From positions 16,301 to 80,300 of the forward strand of contig JAFWIE010000038.1 of NCBI GenBank assembly GCA_017533825.1: 64,000 nucleotides of DNA, written 5' to 3'. Both the position numbers and the translations under genes were made by a program. The stretch comes from Atopobiaceae bacterium. Its GTDB lineage: Bacteria > Actinomycetota > Coriobacteriia > Coriobacteriales > Atopobiaceae. Positions 63,613 to 64,000 of the stretch are shown one piece after another (the first letter of the stretch is position 1; each line of letters opens with the position of its first letter). The notes below the pieces were generated by a model that saw only the letters and a program-made list of their open reading frames with translations, did not search any database and was not told the origin of the DNA.

Positions 63613-64000
63613 TCAGCGATACACGACGTTACCGGAACCCGCGACGATCGAGCCCATACGGAAGGTCTCAAGCCCTTCCGCGCGCAGCATCGTGCGCACG
63701 GCCTCCACATCCTCGGAAGCACAGATCACACTCATGCCCACGCCCATGTTGAAGGTCTTGTACGCCTCGTCCTGGGTCAACCCCGCCGCATTCACCATGT
63801 AGTCGATGACGGGCGGCACGTGCCAGGCGGGACCGTCCTCGCCGCCACGATACACTTCCGCGTCCAGATGAGAAGGCAACGCCCGGTTGAGATTCTCGGT
63901 GATGCCTCCCCCCGTGATATGCGCCATCGCATGAATCGGCGCGCCCGAACGCAGCGCACGCACCAGCGCCCCCGCATAGATGGTTGTCGGGCGCAGAACG
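63613..64000 (-). CDS. purM: Phosphoribosylformylglycinamidine cyclo-ligase, C-terminal part (5' end beyond the window)
   Basis: The reverse frame is open from the right edge to a stop at 63613, giving 129 residues of the AIR synthase C-terminus. Marks are RPTTIYAGALVRAL, AMAHITGGGITENLNRALP and FNMGVGMSVICA. The ATP-binding N-terminus is off the edge. It is directly upstream of purN, forming the usual purM-purN pair. Confidence 0.95.
   Translation of the reverse strand, partial: VLRPTTIYAGALVRALRSGAPIHAMAHITGGGITENLNRALPSHLDAEVYRGGEDGPAWHVPPVIDYMVNAAGLTQDEAYKTFNMGVGMSVICASEDVEAVRTMLRAEGLETFRMGSIVAGSGNVVYR

Overview
The window looks like a chromosomal segment of a high-GC, Gram-positive actinobacterium of the class Coriobacteriia, most likely Olsenella/Atopobium-like. 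This is inferred from gene content, not from a database search. The pointers are an FHA/PP2C/SEDS-PBP/PASTA-kinase cluster, tandem YhgE/Pip exporters, a very large CnaB-repeat surface adhesin, a class-II galT and short GTCCCC-core palindromes between genes.

Layout. 1-267: 5' end of an IS1182-like transposase gene. 458-3904: a GntR/UTRA repressor divergent from deoC, manA and an RmlD-like reductase; this block lies between two nearly identical 120-bp repeats that resemble an insertion-sequence end. 4222-6815: galK-galT, then tRNA-Leu. 7485-17685: one tightly overlapping operon with a polytopic Ser/Thr kinase, FhaA-like, FhaB-like, a PstP-like phosphatase, a natural fusion of a SEDS glycosyltransferase (FtsW/RodA) with a class B PBP, and a four-PASTA PknB-type kinase. 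17753-24251: a tiny Cys-rich membrane protein, an ATPase remnant next to REP-like repeats, two YhgE/Pip proteins and a lipoprotein. 24353-29328: an amino-acid ABC system (fused binding protein-permease, plus an ATPase with an unusual C-terminal extension) followed by a SpoIIE-type phosphatase. 29504-39242: tRNA-Arg, purC, a two-component system, a Tat lipoprotein, a TSCPD protein, purB, argH and argG. 39587-43331: an XpaC-like, VWA and TelA trio. 43488-46360: tRNA-Lys, rubrerythrin, then a lower-GC island with a predicted nuclease-fold gene between two 116-bp nested palindromes and a 15-bp minisatellite. 46597-50771: an EF-G-like GTPase, a PepSY protein and an RNA uracil methyltransferase. 50819-62818: a 3,999-residue surface protein. 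62987-64000: purN and the 3' part of purM.

How it fits together. The kinase operon joins phosphosignalling to septal or lateral wall synthesis, with the SEDS polymerase and its transpeptidase made as one chain. The sugar genes at the left handle galactose, mannose-6-phosphate and deoxyribose-phosphate. The purine and arginine genes are housekeeping. The SpoIIE phosphatase beside the amino-acid transporter suggests a nutrient-linked signalling unit. The giant protein, with signal peptide, GIGGG-repeat region, about 15 canonical CnaB domains and an IPRTA sorting motif, is a host- or biofilm-facing adhesin. The strongest candidates for something new are the SEDS-PBP fusion, the transporter/phosphatase module, the palindrome-bounded nuclease-like island, and the alternating Lys/Arg CnaB super-repeat.
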